In this document: piece after piece, positions 8,091 to 13,757 of the stretch
Layout of the letters: each line of letters begins with the position of its first letter
Position numbering within the stretch: position 1 is the stretch's first letter
Assembly: GCA_047614125.1 (NCBI GenBank)
Contig: JBLHHI010000092.1
Coordinates: 1-13,757 of the forward strand
Direction of reading: 5' to 3'
Source of the DNA: JBLHHI01 sp047614125
GTDB lineage: Bacteria > Bacteroidota > Bacteroidia > NS11-12g > UBA9320
DNA length: 13,757 nucleotides
Notes under the pieces: model-generated
Database searches by the model: none
Seen by the model: the letters and a program-made list of their open reading frames with translations, nothing else
Told to the model about the DNA's origin: nothing
Made by a program: the position numbers and the translations under genes

Positions 8091-9362
8091 ATGAACTTAC
8101 AACAGATTAAACAGCGTTTTGGCATTATTGGAAATTCACCAAGACTTAATTATGCACTCGAAACTGCGGTAAAAGTTGCTCCGACCGATATTACGGTGTA
8201 CATTCAGGGAGAAAGTGGAGTAGGAAAGGAATCGTTTTCAAAAATCATTCATCAGCTCAGCAACCGTAAGCACGGCCCCTTCATTGCCATTAATTGCGGA
8301 GCCATTCCGGAAGGCACAATAAATTCGGAGCTTTTCGGACACGAAAAAGGCGCTTTTACGGGGGCCATTGATAACCGAAAGGGCTATTTCGAAACGGTAA
8401 ACGGTGGAACCATTTTTTTAGATGAAATTGGCGAACTGCCTTTAGAAACACAATCGAGATTGCTCCGACTACTGGAAAATGGTGAGTTTATTCGAGTTGG
8501 ATCCTCAAAGATTTCCAAAACGGATGTTCGAATCGTAACAGCTACAAATAAAGACCTGTTTGCCGAAACTCAGAACGGAAAGTTCCGAGAAGATCTTTTT
8601 TATCGATTATCTACGCTGCCTATTAAGGTGCCGTCTCTGCGAGAACGACCTCAGGATGCGCTTCTCTTATTTAAGAAATTTGCGGCAGATCTTTCCGACA
8701 AATACCATTCGCCAGAAATTGAATTGGAAGAAGATGCCATTCGTTTGTTGATGAATTATTCTTGGCCAGGCAATATTCGTCAGCTCAAAAATCTAACGGA
8801 ACAGCTCGCTGTTCTTGAACCAGCTGGAGTTTTAAGTGCAGAAATCTTAAAAAAGTATCTCCCCGAGCAACAAAGCAGGCTTCCAGCCTTGGTAAATAAA
8901 AACTCAAATTCAGATTTTTCGGAACGCGACATCTTTTACAAAGTGTTGTTTGATATGAAAAACGATGTTACAGATTTAAAAAAGATCGTTTTAGAGTTGC
9001 TAAAAAAGAGCAGTTCAAAAGATGAAATTTTAGAAGGCAATGAAGCCGTAATGCGTAGGGTCTTAGCCAATCATTCGGATGAAGACGATGACACAGCTGC
9101 CGAAGTTGTTATTCGCCGAAATGAAGTTAGTGGCAGAAATTTAGAGGATTTGATGAACCAAGATTCCGACGACCATCATTACACCATTGAGCCAGACGAG
9201 AGCGTTGGATTGGAAGAAAATTTATCGATCGAACACAAGGAAGAAGAGCTCATCAAAAAGGCTCTGTTGAAAAACAATGGCAAAAGAAAACGGGCAGCGC
9301 AAGATCTTGGCATTTCAGAGCGTACCTTATACCGAAAAATAAAGCAATATGAATTGGAATAA
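8091..9362 (+). CDS. Sigma-54-dependent transcription activator without sensor domain (AAA+ plus Fis-type HTH)
   Basis: An enhancer-binding protein of 423 residues that would use ATP hydrolysis to open promoters held by sigma-54 RNA polymerase. The AAA+ domain starts almost at the N-terminus (IIGNSPRL at 12-19). Walker A is GESGVGKE (40-47), the sigma-54-contacting GAFTGA loop is at 87-92, Walker B is TIFLDEIGE (107-115), R-finger candidates are R166/R172 (FREDLFYRL), and WPGNIRQL (225-232) is the sensor II region. All key residues are intact. A Fis-type helix-turn-helix fills the end (EEELIKKALLKNNGKRKRAAQDLGISERTLYRKI). Between them is an unusual linker of about 120 residues with a helical segment (IFYKVLFDMKNDVTDLKKIV) and an acidic stretch (SDEDDD). 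There is no receiver, GAF or PAS domain, so activity may be set by expression or by a partner. It overlaps lptE by 14 bases. Confidence 0.93.
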   Translation: MNLQQIKQRFGIIGNSPRLNYALETAVKVAPTDITVYIQGESGVGKESFSKIIHQLSNRKHGPFIAINCGAIPEGTINSELFGHEKGAFTGAIDNRKGYFETVNGGTIFLDEIGELPLETQSRLLRLLENGEFIRVGSSKISKTDVRIVTATNKDLFAETQNGKFREDLFYRLSTLPIKVPSLRERPQDALLLFKKFAADLSDKYHSPEIELEEDAIRLLMNYSWPGNIRQLKNLTEQLAVLEPAGVLSAEILKKYLPEQQSRLPALVNKNSNSDFSERDIFYKVLFDMKNDVTDLKKIVLELLKKSSSKDEILEGNEAVMRRVLANHSDEDDDTAAEVVIRRNEVSGRNLEDLMNQDSDDHHYTIEPDESVGLEENLSIEHKEEELIKKALLKNNGKRKRAAQDLGISERTLYRKIKQYELE

Positions 9363-9855
9363 GCGATTTACATTTTGCGCTATCTTATTGATATTAAGCC
9401 TTTGGGGATGCAAATATCGTTTGGATGGAATTACCATTCCACCCACAATAAAAACGGTTAGCATTGCCTACATAAACAATGTTGCACCCATCGTTGCCCC
9501 AGATTTAAGTCCGATGGTAACCGATAAGCTACGGAATAAGTTTTTAACTCAAACCAATTTGCAACTCATCGAACGCGGAGGAGATTTTGATATAACTGGC
9601 GCCATCGTAAATTACGCCGTTGCACCAGTTGGCGCGGCTAATAATTCCACAGCATCGGTAAATCGGCTAACCATTACAATGTCGATTACTATGGCAAGTG
9701 AAGTTGAGCCCACCTTGGCTTTTGAAAAAAGCTATACTCAATTTGAAGATTTTGATGCTTCCAAGAACCTATCGGAGGTTGAATCAACCTTAATAGAATC
9801 CATTTCCGACAAACTGGTGCAAGAAGTGTTTAATCAGATCACACTGAATTGGTAA
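9349..9855 (+). CDS. lptE: LptE-like outer-membrane LPS-assembly lipoprotein
   Basis: A 168-residue lipoprotein precursor. A short basic N-terminus (MNWNKR) and hydrophobic core lead to the lipobox L18-W19-G20-C21, with mature sequence CKYRLDGITIPPTIKTVSI. That C-x-Y-x-x-x-G-x-x-I-P pattern is typical of Bacteroidota LptE proteins. LptE plugs the LptD barrel in the outer membrane and helps insert lipopolysaccharide. The body (KLRNKFLTQTNLQLIERGGDFDITGAIVNY) matches the family's alpha/beta fold, including the late helix VESTLIESISDKLVQEVFNQI. The Trp at -2 of the lipobox is unusual but tolerable. The ATG lies within the last codons of the upstream activator gene, a 14-base out-of-frame overlap that implies translational coupling. 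LptD is not in the window. Confidence 0.87.
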   Translation: MNWNKRFTFCAILLILSLWGCKYRLDGITIPPTIKTVSIAYINNVAPIVAPDLSPMVTDKLRNKFLTQTNLQLIERGGDFDITGAIVNYAVAPVGAANNSTASVNRLTITMSITMASEVEPTLAFEKSYTQFEDFDASKNLSEVESTLIESISDKLVQEVFNQITLNW

Positions 9856-9859
9856 AAGA

Positions 9860-10852
9860 TTGAATAGAACCGAATTCATATCGCATGTAGTTAATTATCA
9901 GTCAATTGACAACGATGCCTTCGTTTCACTAAGTGAGTGGTCTGAGAAATACCCGTGGTTTTCGAGTGCACACATTTTGCGTGCAAAATGTCTTTCCAAT
10001 CAAAACAAGTTTGGCTTAAAACAGGTACTCAAGAAAGCTGCGCTGTATGCTTCCGACCGTACGGTTTTGTATGATGTAATCCACAATAAGATTGTGTTTA
10101 ATACAGACCAGAATCTGGTTGCCAGTTCAACCGTTGATGAAAATACAATAGAACTTCCACCCAAAAAGGAGGAACGTATTGATGCGATTGAAGAAAAAGA
10201 ACCGATGGTTGCCTTCACTGTTGAGAATAACGAGGCGAAAGCAATCATTGAAGAGGTTGAAAGCCTTCCTCTTGAAACAATTGAAACAGCAGAGGATACT
10301 TCAATTGAATCCACTGTAGAAACGGAACAAGACGTTCTGGCTTCGGAAGAGGAAGAAGAACACATCCAAACTCCAAGATATCCGGTTTACGATGCCGAAA
10401 GAGAACTGTATAAATTAGAAGCCGAACGGAAGAAGCGAGAGGAAGAAGATGCGCAGAAATTAATTAAAGAACAGCAATTAGAATCTAAACCCGAAAAGTT
10501 GGATTATTTGACATGGTTAAGTCAAGTAAGCAAAGAAGAAGAGCATAAATCGAAGGCCCCAAAACTGAGAATGAGTAGAGAGGCGGCAAGCATGCTTGAA
10601 AATTTTGTTAAGAATCGGCCAAAAAACAAAAAGATTCGATTACACAATCCAAGCCTAGAACCCCTGGTAGAGAGGAGCGCAAGAGATGAAAGCATGATTG
10701 TTAGTGAAACACTTGCTCAATTATATATCAAGCAAGAAAATCCACAAAAGGCAATCGAAGTTTACGAAAAATTGGGCTTGCAAAATCCACAAAAGATAGC
10801 GTATTTTGCAGCCCTTATAAAAGAAGTGGAAACAAATTTCAAGAATTCATAA
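9860..10852 (+). CDS. Conserved hydrophilic protein with Glu-rich middle and C-terminal TPR-like region
   Basis: A 330-residue soluble protein of unknown function. No in-frame ATG lies near the front (the first internal Met is residue 116), so the TTG at 9860, 4 bases after the lptE stop, is taken as the start. The resulting MNRTEFISHVV begins a plausible helical N-terminal domain (1-81, with YPWFSSAHILRAKCL). Residues about 90-210 are low in complexity and rich in Glu and charged residues, partly coiled-coil-like (ERELYKLEAERKKREEEDAQK). The C-terminus (268-325, SETLAQLYIKQENPQKAIEVYEKLGLQNP) matches a tetratricopeptide repeat, pointing to protein-protein contacts. No signal peptide or membrane segment is seen. 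Its stop codon abuts the secG ATG without a spare base. Its position between LptE and SecG suggests an envelope-related adaptor, which is inference. Confidence 0.8.
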   Translation: MNRTEFISHVVNYQSIDNDAFVSLSEWSEKYPWFSSAHILRAKCLSNQNKFGLKQVLKKAALYASDRTVLYDVIHNKIVFNTDQNLVASSTVDENTIELPPKKEERIDAIEEKEPMVAFTVENNEAKAIIEEVESLPLETIETAEDTSIESTVETEQDVLASEEEEEHIQTPRYPVYDAERELYKLEAERKKREEEDAQKLIKEQQLESKPEKLDYLTWLSQVSKEEEHKSKAPKLRMSREAASMLENFVKNRPKNKKIRLHNPSLEPLVERSARDESMIVSETLAQLYIKQENPQKAIEVYEKLGLQNPQKIAYFAALIKEVETNFKNS

Positions 10853-11248
10853 ATGACTTTAATTTTAATCATCACCGTTATCGTTTGCATCTTACTCATT
10901 CTAATTGTATTGATTCAGAATCCAAAAGGTGGCGGAATAGCATCAAATTTCTCTGCGGGCAACCAAATTATGGGTGTTAAAAAGACCAACGATTTTGTTG
11001 AGAAAGCCACATGGTCTTTGGCAATTGGATTAATTGTAATAGCCATGATCGCTGGTTTAGTAGGTGGAGGATCCACTGCAGGCGACGGTTCTGAACGAAG
11101 CTTAATTCAAGATCAAATCTTAAATGGTGACTTCACCAACCAAGTTGTAAAGCCAAATGAAGGTCTTCCTCCAGCTGCACAAGCAACCGACGAAAACAAA
11201 AGTACCATCGCTCCAGGTGAGACTAAAAAAGAAGAGGAAAGCAAATAA
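10853..11248 (+). CDS. secG: Preprotein translocase subunit SecG
   Basis: A small membrane subunit of the SecYEG translocon that assists SecA-driven export through the inner membrane. There are two transmembrane segments (residues about 2-21 and 54-72) joined by the conserved cytoplasmic loop IQNPKGGGIASNF...NQIMGVKKTNDFVEKATW, the family signature. The C-terminal tail of about 60 residues is hydrophilic and charged (GETKKEEESK), giving 131 residues in all, longer than a minimal SecG. The ATG directly follows the TAA of the upstream gene, so reinitiation or coupled translation is likely. The TAA stop lies in the loop of a terminator-like hairpin that closes the miaB-secG unit. Confidence 0.95.
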   Translation: MTLILIITVIVCILLILIVLIQNPKGGGIASNFSAGNQIMGVKKTNDFVEKATWSLAIGLIVIAMIAGLVGGGSTAGDGSERSLIQDQILNGDFTNQVVKPNEGLPPAAQATDENKSTIAPGETKKEEESK

Positions 11249-11267
11249 ATTTGCTTTCATTTTATTT
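11237..11267 (+). terminator. Intrinsic terminator enclosing the secG stop codon
   Basis: GAAAGCAAA (11237-11245) and TTTGCTTTC (11250-11258) form a perfect 9-bp stem. The four-base loop TAAA contains the secG stop TAA (11246-11248). A T-rich run, ATTTTATTT, follows. The stem is AT-rich, so efficiency may be partial and some transcription could reach groES. Confidence 0.7.
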
Positions 11268-11356
11268 CCATCGTTCTAGTTCCAGAACTTCGTGCAAGTC
11301 AAAAGCAATGAATTTGCCTTTTTTAGGGTGAACAAGCTTCACTAAATGAAGTGCAA

Positions 11357-11377
11357 TCTCAAGTTGGAAATTTGAGA
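11357..11377 (+). repeat. Hairpin in the secG-groES intergenic region
   Basis: TCTCAAGTT (11357-11365) and AATTTGAGA (11369-11377) pair over 9 positions, with one G-U wobble, around a GGA loop. A smaller stem, CTTCA/TGAAG, lies just upstream (11337-11341 / 11347-11351). No T-run follows, so neither is an obvious terminator. They lie in the 272-base gap between secG and groES, which holds no credible ORF. Confidence 0.45.
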
Positions 11378-11444
11378 ATAAACTCATTCGTAAACGTGAT
11401 GGACGCCATAGCTTAAACGTGCGTCAGAAACCTTCCATTTTTTC

Positions 11445-11486
11445 TGCCAAAATGACCTATCTCCGTACTTGGCACACAATATGATG
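11445..11486 (+). promoter_or_regulatory. Candidate groESL promoter: sigma-54-like -24/-12 box and inverted repeat
   Basis: TTGGCACACAATATGATG (11469-11486) resembles the sigma-54 consensus TGGCACG-N4-TTGCW. The GG of the -24 element (11471-11472) is perfect and the downstream dinucleotide stands exactly 10 bases later, but it is GA rather than GC (11483-11484). The TTGGCA is also one arm of an inverted repeat with TGCCAA (11445-11450), separated by 18 bases. No TAnnTTTG match and no CIRCE operator occur in this region. A start near 11495 would leave a leader of about 25 bases. The -12 mismatch keeps confidence modest. Confidence 0.4.
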
Positions 11487-11520
11487 TTTCATCAAAAACA
11501 AATCAATTACAAGAATCGAT

Positions 11521-11790
11521 ATGAAAATTAAACCTTTAGCAGACCGAGTTCTGGTTGAACCGGCTCAAGCAGAAGAGAAAACTGCGGGTGGAATTTATAT
11601 TCCAGACACCGCAAAGGAAAAACCTCAAAAGGGCACTGTAGTTGCCGTTGGACCAGGCAAAGTTGACGAACCCACTACTGTAAAGAACGGCGACGTTGTT
11701 TTGTATGGAAAGTACTCAGGCACTGAAATCCAAGTAGAAGGTATTGATTACCTTATGATGCGAGAATCTGACATTCTTGCCATCATTTAA
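11521..11790 (+). CDS. groES: Co-chaperonin GroES
   Basis: The 10-kDa lid of the chaperonin, 89 residues. It forms a heptameric ring that caps GroEL and encloses folding substrates in the cytoplasm. The N-terminus KIKPLADRVLVEP is the family signature. The mobile loop (about residues 17-33) contains GGIYIP, whose hydrophobic I-Y-I tripeptide contacts GroEL apical domains (I-V-L in E. coli). The segment KGTVVAVGPGK and the closing YLMMRESDILAII are also typical. The length is slightly below the usual 91-97. Start ATG at 11521 is unambiguous, preceded by an A-rich leader without a clear Shine-Dalgarno. groEL follows after 33 bases, so the two form the standard bicistronic operon. Confidence 0.97.
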   Translation: MKIKPLADRVLVEPAQAEEKTAGGIYIPDTAKEKPQKGTVVAVGPGKVDEPTTVKNGDVVLYGKYSGTEIQVEGIDYLMMRESDILAII

Positions 11791-11823
11791 TTTTCATTTA
11801 AACACAATTAAGAGAAAAGAAAA

Positions 11824-13464
11824 ATGGCAAAACAAATTCATTTTAACGTTGATGCCCGAGATGGCTTGCGACGTGGTGTAGATTCTTTAGCTAATGCGGT
11901 TAAGGTAACCTTAGGACCAAAAGGAAGAAATGTAGTTATTGATAAAAAGTTTGGATCACCAACTGTTACTAAAGATGGTGTAACGGTGGCCAAAGAAATC
12001 GAGCTTAAAAACCCCATCGAAAACATGGGTGCTCAAATGGTTAAAGAAGTGGCCAGCAAAACTGCCGATTTAGCAGGAGATGGTACTACAACCGCAACTG
12101 TTTTAGCACAAGCTATTGTAAACGCCGGATTAAAAAATGTTGCAGCGGGAGCAAATCCGATGGATTTGAAACGAGGAATCGACAAGGCCGTGGGCGTTGT
12201 TGTTGAGAGCTTAAAAGCGCAATCGCAAAACGTAGGTGATGATTTTAAGAAAATTCAACAAGTAGCGTCTATTTCGGCTAATAACGATGAAGTTATTGGT
12301 TCGTTAATAGCCAATGCAATGGAGAAGGTTGGACGCGATGGTGTAATTACTGTTGAAGAAGCAAAAGGAACTGAAACCGAAGTTAAGACCGTGGAAGGGA
12401 TGCAGTTTGATCGTGGGTACTTAAGTGCTTATTTCGTAACCAATACGGAAAAAATGGAAGCAGAACTTGAGTCACCGTATATTCTTATTTGCGACAAGAA
12501 AATTAGCAACATGAAAGAGTTGTTACCGGTATTGGAGCAAACAGCTCAAACAGGTAAGCCTTTGTTAATCATTGCAGAAGACGTAGAAGGCGAAGCCTTG
12601 GCAACCTTAGTGGTTAACAAGATTCGTGGTTCGTTGAAAGTAGCTGCTGTTAAGGCTCCAGGCTTTGGTGATCGAAGAAAGGCAATGCTGGAAGACATCG
12701 CCGTTTTAACCGGAGGAATGGTTGTTTCTGAAGAACAAGGTAGAAAGTTAGAAGACACTACGTTGGAAATGTTGGGAACTGCAGAAAAAGTAACCATCGA
12801 TAAAGAACATACCGTTTTGGTGGGTGGAGCTGGTGCAAGTGCCGACATTAAAGGCCGAATTAATCAAATTAAAGCAGAAATCGATAATTCAACATCCGAT
12901 TACGACAAAGAAAAACTTCAAGAACGCTTAGCTAAGTTGAGCGGTGGAGTTGCAGTACTTTATATAGGTGCGGCGTCAGAAATTGAGATGAAAGAGAAAA
13001 AAGATCGCGTGGATGATGCCTTACACGCAACTCGTGCTGCTGTTGAAGAAGGAATCGTAGCCGGTGGTGGTGTTGCTTACGTTCGAGCGATCGAAGCGTT
13101 GACTGACCTAGTTGGTGAAAACGATGATCAAAATACGGGAATTCAAATCATTCGCAGAGCAATCGAAGAGCCTTTACGTCAAATCATTCACAACGCAGGT
13201 GGTGAAGGATCTGTGGTAATTCAAAAGGTAAAAGAAGGCAAAGGCGATTTTGGATACAACGCACGAACTGAAAAGTATGAGAACTTGATAGCTGCAGGTG
13301 TTATTGACCCAACAAAGGTGGGTAGAATTGCCTTAGAGAATGCGGCTTCAGTTGCTTCGATGTTGTTAACCACAGAATGTTTAATCGCAGACGAGCCAGA
13401 AGACGATAAGGCTGGAGGAATGCCCGACATGGGCGGAATGGGTGGCATGGGCGGCATGATGTAG
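11824..13464 (+). CDS. groEL: Chaperonin GroEL
   Basis: The 60-kDa chaperonin subunit, 546 residues, of normal length. It assembles into a double heptameric ring that folds non-native proteins with ATP and GroES. Visible signatures are VKVTLGPKGRNVVIDK (27-42), the ATP-site GDGTTT with catalytic D86, APGFGDRRKAMLEDIAVLTGG in the apical domain, DALHATRAAVEEGIVAGGG in the equatorial domain, and a GGM-rich flexible tail (GGMPDMGGMGGMGGMM). No frameshift or missing catalytic residue is seen. The start ATG is preceded by a purine-rich stretch (AAGAGAAAAGAAAA). It is cotranscribed with groES. No strong intrinsic terminator is evident directly downstream, although several hairpins lie in the following 60-150 bases. 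Confidence 0.98.
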   Translation: MAKQIHFNVDARDGLRRGVDSLANAVKVTLGPKGRNVVIDKKFGSPTVTKDGVTVAKEIELKNPIENMGAQMVKEVASKTADLAGDGTTTATVLAQAIVNAGLKNVAAGANPMDLKRGIDKAVGVVVESLKAQSQNVGDDFKKIQQVASISANNDEVIGSLIANAMEKVGRDGVITVEEAKGTETEVKTVEGMQFDRGYLSAYFVTNTEKMEAELESPYILICDKKISNMKELLPVLEQTAQTGKPLLIIAEDVEGEALATLVVNKIRGSLKVAAVKAPGFGDRRKAMLEDIAVLTGGMVVSEEQGRKLEDTTLEMLGTAEKVTIDKEHTVLVGGAGASADIKGRINQIKAEIDNSTSDYDKEKLQERLAKLSGGVAVLYIGAASEIEMKEKKDRVDDALHATRAAVEEGIVAGGGVAYVRAIEALTDLVGENDDQNTGIQIIRRAIEEPLRQIIHNAGGEGSVVIQKVKEGKGDFGYNARTEKYENLIAAGVIDPTKVGRIALENAASVASMLLTTECLIADEPEDDKAGGMPDMGGMGGMGGMM

Positions 13465-13474
13465 TCCAGCCCTC

Positions 13475-13526
13475 TTATAGAACCTGTATTCAATCATTTT
13501 TCAGATTCAGGTTTATAAAAAACCTG
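13475..13526 (+). repeat. Two mutually exclusive hairpins downstream of groEL
   Basis: CAGGTTT (13508-13514) can pair with AAACCTG (13520-13526) around a 5-base loop. Alternatively CAGGTTTATAA (13508-13518) can pair with TTATA-g-AACCTG (13475-13486), an 11-bp stem with one bulged G and a 21-base loop. Both use the same CAGGTT. Neither is followed by a convincing T-run, but either could mark the 3' end of groESL mRNA. Confidence 0.45.
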
Positions 13527-13560
13527 AGTTCGATTAATCTTTTCAAATTCAGATTTGTAT
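13481..13560. repeat. Degenerate 40-base tandem repeat
   Basis: Two adjacent 40-base units start at AACCTG (13481 and 13521). Each continues through similar text (TATTCAATCA... / GAGTTCGATTAATC...) to TTTTCA(g/a)ATTCAG(g/a)TTT. The 20-base blocks at 13497-13516 and 13540-13559 agree at 17 of 20 positions, with a small indel earlier in the unit. A trace of a third unit (AACCCAAGTA) begins at 13563. This is noncoding sequence after groEL. Confidence 0.55.
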
Positions 13561-13590
13561 AGAACCCAAGTAGTAAGGCGAAAACAGGAA

Positions 13591-13608
13591 GGTTTATGTT
13601 TATAAACC
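13591..13608. repeat. Short perfect hairpin
   Basis: GGTTTAT (13591-13597) and ATAAACC (13602-13608) form a perfect 7-bp stem with a GTTT loop. No T-run follows on either strand, so it is recorded as structure only. Confidence 0.4.
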
Positions 13609-13660
13609 GACTGCTTTCAACGAAGCTAATTGGGTTTTTAATATAAAAGTTCGCATTTCA

Positions 13661-13748
13661 CTTGTGAAAAGCGATTTTCATCGTAAAAATTACTCGAAAG
13701 GGCCCGCCCTGTCTTCGCAATTTTTACTCGAAACTCACTGTTCACAAG
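13661..13748. repeat. Concentric imperfect palindrome of about 88 bases
   Basis: Three nested arm pairs share one centre near 13704.5. The outer pair is CTTGTGAA (13661-13668) / TTCACAAG (13741-13748). The middle pair is GTAAAAATT (13683-13691) / AATTTTTAC (13719-13727). The inner pair is CGAA/TTCG (13695-13698 / 13714-13717) plus GGG/CCC (13700-13702 / 13707-13709). The spacers between outer and middle arms (14 and 13 bases) also match in part as reverse complements. A small TTTCAC-TT-GTGAAA palindrome overlaps the left end (13656-13669). The element may continue beyond the window. Confidence 0.6.
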
Positions 13749-13757
13749 CGTTCTGAA

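Larger units (their letters stand above)
13465..13757. other. Noncoding tail after groEL
   Basis: These 293 bases contain no ORF with recognisable protein features on either strand. They hold the tandem repeat, hairpins and large palindrome listed separately. No tRNA-like cloverleaf or clear promoter was found. Confidence 0.6.

Noticed and set aside
10000..10365. Ser-rich antisense ORF opposite the TPR-like gene
   Set aside because: It is the complement of the Glu/Ser-coding low-complexity stretch and has no start context or domain features.
11288..11320. Vegetative promoter before groES around TGAATTTG
   Set aside because: The -7 box has a mismatch at a key position (TG for TA), no TTG stands at the proper distance, and it would leave a leader of about 200 bases.
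11249..11520. CIRCE operator (TTAGCACTC-N9-GAGTGCTAA) for HrcA control of groESL
   Set aside because: I read the whole leader and found no CIRCE-like inverted repeat. The dyad present is TGCCAA/TTGGCA, with a different sequence and spacing.
13221..13493. Antisense Pro/Met-rich ORF over the groEL 3' end
   Set aside because: It is the complement of the GGM-repeat tail, so its composition is fully explained by groEL.
13692..13735. CRISPR-like repeat pair, because TTACTCGAAA and TTTACTCGAAA occur twice
   Set aside because: There are only two short copies, at unequal context within a palindrome, with no regular repeat-spacer pattern or cas genes.

Overview
The window is a chromosomal segment of a member of the Bacteroidota, most likely from the Flavobacteriales or a close relative. 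The evidence is a secreted protein with a type IX secretion (T9SS) C-terminal sorting domain, a lipoprotein with a Bacteroidota-type surface-export signal, a GSCFA-domain protein, promoters of the TTG-N17-19-TAnnTTTG type, and starts without clear Shine-Dalgarno sequences. The gene run miaB / sigma-54 activator / lptE / hydrophilic TPR-like protein / secG / groES / groEL also fits this phylum. All but a few hundred bases are coding. No tRNA, rRNA, CRISPR array, transposase or phage gene was seen.

Layout. (1) 1-1329, plus strand: the 3' end of a GHMP-family (mevalonate-kinase-like) gene, then a UbiA-type prenyltransferase starting at a GTG three bases after its stop. (2) 1337-5587, minus strand: a tightly packed three-gene unit. 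A GSCFA protein overlaps an RmlD-like SDR reductase by 4 bases, and a T9SS-exported beta-propeller protein follows 4 bases later. (3) 5601-6539, minus strand: a self-contained transcription unit with a promoter, a surface lipoprotein and an intrinsic terminator. (4) 6614-11267, plus strand: miaB, an enhancer-binding protein (EBP) of the sigma-54 type without a sensor domain, lptE, a Glu-rich TPR-like protein and secG. These overlap, abut or lie within 10 bases of each other and end in a hairpin that encloses the secG stop codon. (5) 11249-13464: a 272-base leader with inverted repeats and a sigma-54-like -24/-12 box, then groES-groEL. (6) 13465-13757: a noncoding tail with a 40-base degenerate tandem repeat and a concentric palindrome about 88 bases long.

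How it works together. The miaB-secG unit mixes tRNA modification, an envelope lipoprotein for LPS insertion (LptE), a Sec translocon subunit and a transcription activator, and chaperonins lie directly downstream. This looks like a housekeeping block for envelope and proteostasis. The most suggestive regulatory link is that the best promoter-like sequence in front of groES resembles a sigma-54 site, while a sigma-54 activator lacking any obvious input domain is encoded four genes upstream. The minus-strand unit combines a putative SGNH-like enzyme, a nucleotide-sugar-type reductase and a secreted surface protein, which suggests cell-surface work, but no pathway can be assigned. I see no clear novel defence or mobile system. 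The less ordinary items are regulatory and structural.
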